Positions 5,775 to 7,512 of a stretch of 7,512 bases of DNA are shown piece by piece. The DNA is from Deltaproteobacteria bacterium. Its GTDB lineage: Bacteria > Desulfobacterota > DSM-4660 > Desulfatiglandales > Desulfatiglandaceae. Made by a program: the position numbers and the translations under genes. A model generated the notes under the pieces. That model made no database searches, was not told where the DNA came from, and worked only from the letters and a program-made list of their open reading frames with translations. How positions within the stretch are numbered: the stretch's first letter is position 1; every line of letters starts with the position of its first letter. Where the stretch lies: positions 1-7,512 of the forward strand of contig JAGHDR010000149.1 of the NCBI GenBank assembly GCA_021159825.1, in the 5' to 3' direction.

Positions 5775-7512
5775 ATGAAAGTCTTAAGCAGGATAAAACC
5801 GGAGTTCTGGGATCACCGCATTTTCAGCGAAGGTCCCTACGGTTCTCACTTCAATTTTCGACGCACCTGGTATGCGGCGGTTTGTCTGACCTCCGTGGTG
5901 GTCTTGGCGCCCCTCATATTCATGGCGGTCATGGATTACCGGGCAACGCGTCATGATGTGGAATCCGAGATCCTTTTAAGGACGTCAAGGCTCGTATCCA
6001 ACACCCGCAGGACCCTGTCCTACTTTCTGGACGAACGTAAATCCGCCCTGGATTTCATCGTCCATGACAATAACTTCAAGCTAAATATAAGCCCGAAACA
6101 ATTGGAACAGATTCTTGAAAATCTGAAAAAGAGCTTCGGTGGTTTTACGGATCTGGGCTGTATTGACCATTCGGGAATTCAGAATGCATACGCGGGTCCC
6201 TACAATCTGACGGGAAAGGATTACAGCGATCAGGAATGGTACCAACAGGTTGTCAAGCGGGGAGAGTTCATCAGCGATGTGTTCAGGGGATTCCGGCATG
6301 TCCCGCATATTGTCATTGCGGTAAAATACTACCCATCGGAAGGGGGTCCTTTTCGGGTGCTCAGGGCGACGCTCGATACGGCAAAATTCAACAAACTGCT
6401 GTCGCACCTTGAAATTGCCGGTCATGGAGATGCGTTTATCGTCAATCATAAAGGGGTGCTGCAAACACCGACCCTTTTCCATGGGGAAATTCTGGAAAAA
6501 ATTTCGTTGCCTATCCCCGCGTTTGCCCCCGAAACAAGGGTGTTTCGGTGGGTAACGGAAAAAGGCATCCCCCTTGTGATCGGGTACCGGCATATTACGA
6601 ACACACCATTCATTCTGATGGTGGTCAAACATAAAGAAGAGCTATTGAAGTCCTGGGAAAGTTCCCAGCGGGAACTCATCGGGTTTCTTCTGATCAGCGT
6701 GGCATTTATCCTGTTCGTTATTCTCTGGGGGGCTACCTACCTGGTCAACAGAATATTTCGGTCGGACCAGAAATTGGTTGTCAGTCTTCATCAAGTTGAA
6801 TATTCTAACAAGATGGCTTCCATCGGCAGATTGGCGGCCGGAGTAGCCCACGAAATCAATAATCCCCTGGCCATTATCAACGAGAAAGCGGGGTTAATGA
6901 AAGACCTGTTCCTCTTCAAAAAAGAATACACGGGAAATGAAATGCTCATGGGTCTCCTGGATTCCATCATCACGTCCGTTGCCCGGTGCGGGAGAATCAC
7001 CAAACGGCTTCTGGGGTTTGCCCGTCACATGGATGTGAGCATTCAATCGGTTAATCTCGGGGAGGTCGTTCGGGAAGTCCTTGGGTTCCTGAACAAGGAA
7101 GCGGAATATCGTTCCATAGCGATCTCAATCGAGGAGGCCGACGACATCCCCCAAATTGATACGGATGCGGGCAAACTACAACAGATTATTTTAAATATCA
7201 TCAACAACGCCTTTGCAGCCATGGAAGACAACGGTCGGCTTCAAATAAGTATCAGGATGGGCAGCCAAGACAGGGTTGCGCTGATTATCTCCGACGATGG
7301 CTGCGGCATCCCGGAAAAAGACCTCAAACGCGTCTCCGAACCGTTTTTTTCAACAAAAACGGGGAAGGGTGGAACCGGTCTCGGACTTTCCATCACATAC
7401 GGCCTCTCCGAACAGATTGGGGGAACCATTGAAGTTAACAGCGAACTGGGCAAGGGAACAACCTTCACCGTTACACTACCCCTTGTTTTCGACGAAAAGG
7501 AGATAAAAAAAT
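5775..7512 (+). CDS. Membrane sensor histidine kinase with dCache-type periplasmic domain (3' end open)
   Basis: The frame from ATG 5775 is open for 579 codons to the window end with no stop. The protein has a first membrane helix at about 32-52, a periplasmic sensor at about 54-300, a second membrane helix at about 301-324 and a cytoplasmic kinase core. The sensor looks like a double Cache domain; KDYSDQEWYQQVV (148-160) followed by ISDVFRG is the family's ligand-pocket region. The core has the H-box AAGVAHEINNPL with phospho-acceptor H359, N-box LNIINNAF (473-480), G1 DDGCGI (507-512), F-box FFSTK (524-528) and G2 GTGLGLSI (533-540). All catalytic boxes are intact. The end, TTFTVTLPLVFDEKEIKK, is where such kinases normally finish, so only a few residues at most are missing. 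Shine-Dalgarno support for 5775 is weak (GAGA or GGA only). It should phosphorylate the receiver protein encoded just upstream and possibly others. Confidence 0.93.
   Translation, partial: MKVLSRIKPEFWDHRIFSEGPYGSHFNFRRTWYAAVCLTSVVVLAPLIFMAVMDYRATRHDVESEILLRTSRLVSNTRRTLSYFLDERKSALDFIVHDNNFKLNISPKQLEQILENLKKSFGGFTDLGCIDHSGIQNAYAGPYNLTGKDYSDQEWYQQVVKRGEFISDVFRGFRHVPHIVIAVKYYPSEGGPFRVLRATLDTAKFNKLLSHLEIAGHGDAFIVNHKGVLQTPTLFHGEILEKISLPIPAFAPETRVFRWVTEKGIPLVIGYRHITNTPFILMVVKHKEELLKSWESSQRELIGFLLISVAFILFVILWGATYLVNRIFRSDQKLVVSLHQVEYSNKMASIGRLAAGVAHEINNPLAIINEKAGLMKDLFLFKKEYTGNEMLMGLLDSIITSVARCGRITKRLLGFARHMDVSIQSVNLGEVVREVLGFLNKEAEYRSIAISIEEADDIPQIDTDAGKLQQIILNIINNAFAAMEDNGRLQISIRMGSQDRVALIISDDGCGIPEKDLKRVSEPFFSTKTGKGGTGLGLSITYGLSEQIGGTIEVNSELGKGTTFTVTLPLVFDEKEIKK
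7495..7512 (+). promoter_or_regulatory. Probable ribosome binding site and first bases of a next gene
   Basis: AAAAGGAGAT (7495-7504) is a strong Shine-Dalgarno sequence, and the window closes with AT at 7511-7512, eight bases after GGAG. If the next base is G, an ATG begins at 7511. In the kinase frame the last, incomplete codon begins with the T at 7512, so an ATGA overlap would end the kinase with TGA. This is inference from the last 18 bases; what follows is not visible. Confidence 0.45.

Noticed and set aside
6081..6632. A 183-codon open frame on the minus strand
   Set aside because: It is antisense to the dCache sensor region of the histidine kinase, which has clear domain support in the plus frame.
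1..7512. Mobile elements, CRISPR arrays, tRNA or rRNA genes
   Set aside because: No transposase or integrase coding, terminal inverted repeats, regularly spaced direct repeats or cloverleaf-like structures were seen; base composition is even across the genes.

Overview
The window holds five genes, all on the + strand: a complete purine-biosynthesis gene (adenylosuccinate lyase, 85-1512), a 226-base regulatory gap, and then a tightly packed four-gene run. The run is a TetR-type repressor (1739-2320), a SulP/SLC26 anion transporter with an extra periplasmic insert (2356-4512), a three-domain response regulator (4527-5753) and a membrane sensor histidine kinase (5775 to the window end, no stop reached). 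Balanced-to-slightly-GC-rich base composition and the style of the histidine kinase and of the pseudokinase/receiver protein suggest a Desulfobacterota (deltaproteobacterial, sulfate-reducer-like) genome. This is recalled resemblance, not a search result.

Layout: 1-84 is a leader with a strong ribosome binding site for purB, which starts with TTG. After purB, 1513-1738 carries no gene. It has a small hairpin just after the purB stop, two related 16-bp imperfect palindromes (1547-1562 and 1686-1701), a TTGACC/GGTCAA inverted repeat (1652-1683) and a plausible sigma-70 promoter whose start point would fall on the second palindrome. This looks like the control region of the four-gene run, probably autoregulated by the TetR protein. 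Gaps within the run are 35, 14 and 21 bases with no visible terminator, so one transcript is likely.

The unusual part is the set of proteins made together. The response regulator carries, from the N terminus, a cytidylate-kinase-like domain that has lost its nucleotide-binding glycines and a conserved arginine, a BON-like domain and a canonical receiver, with no DNA-binding output. It is sandwiched between a SulP transporter with a cytoplasmic STAS domain and a roughly 130-residue periplasmic insert, and a histidine kinase with a dCache-type periplasmic sensor. My reading, which is inference, is a transporter-coupled two-component system: kinase and transporter sense on the periplasmic side, and the phosphorylated receiver protein acts by protein contact rather than by transcription, perhaps on the transporter's STAS domain. 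The transported anion cannot be read from the sequence. The window ends in what looks like the ribosome binding site and first two bases of another gene overlapping the kinase stop codon, so the operon probably continues.
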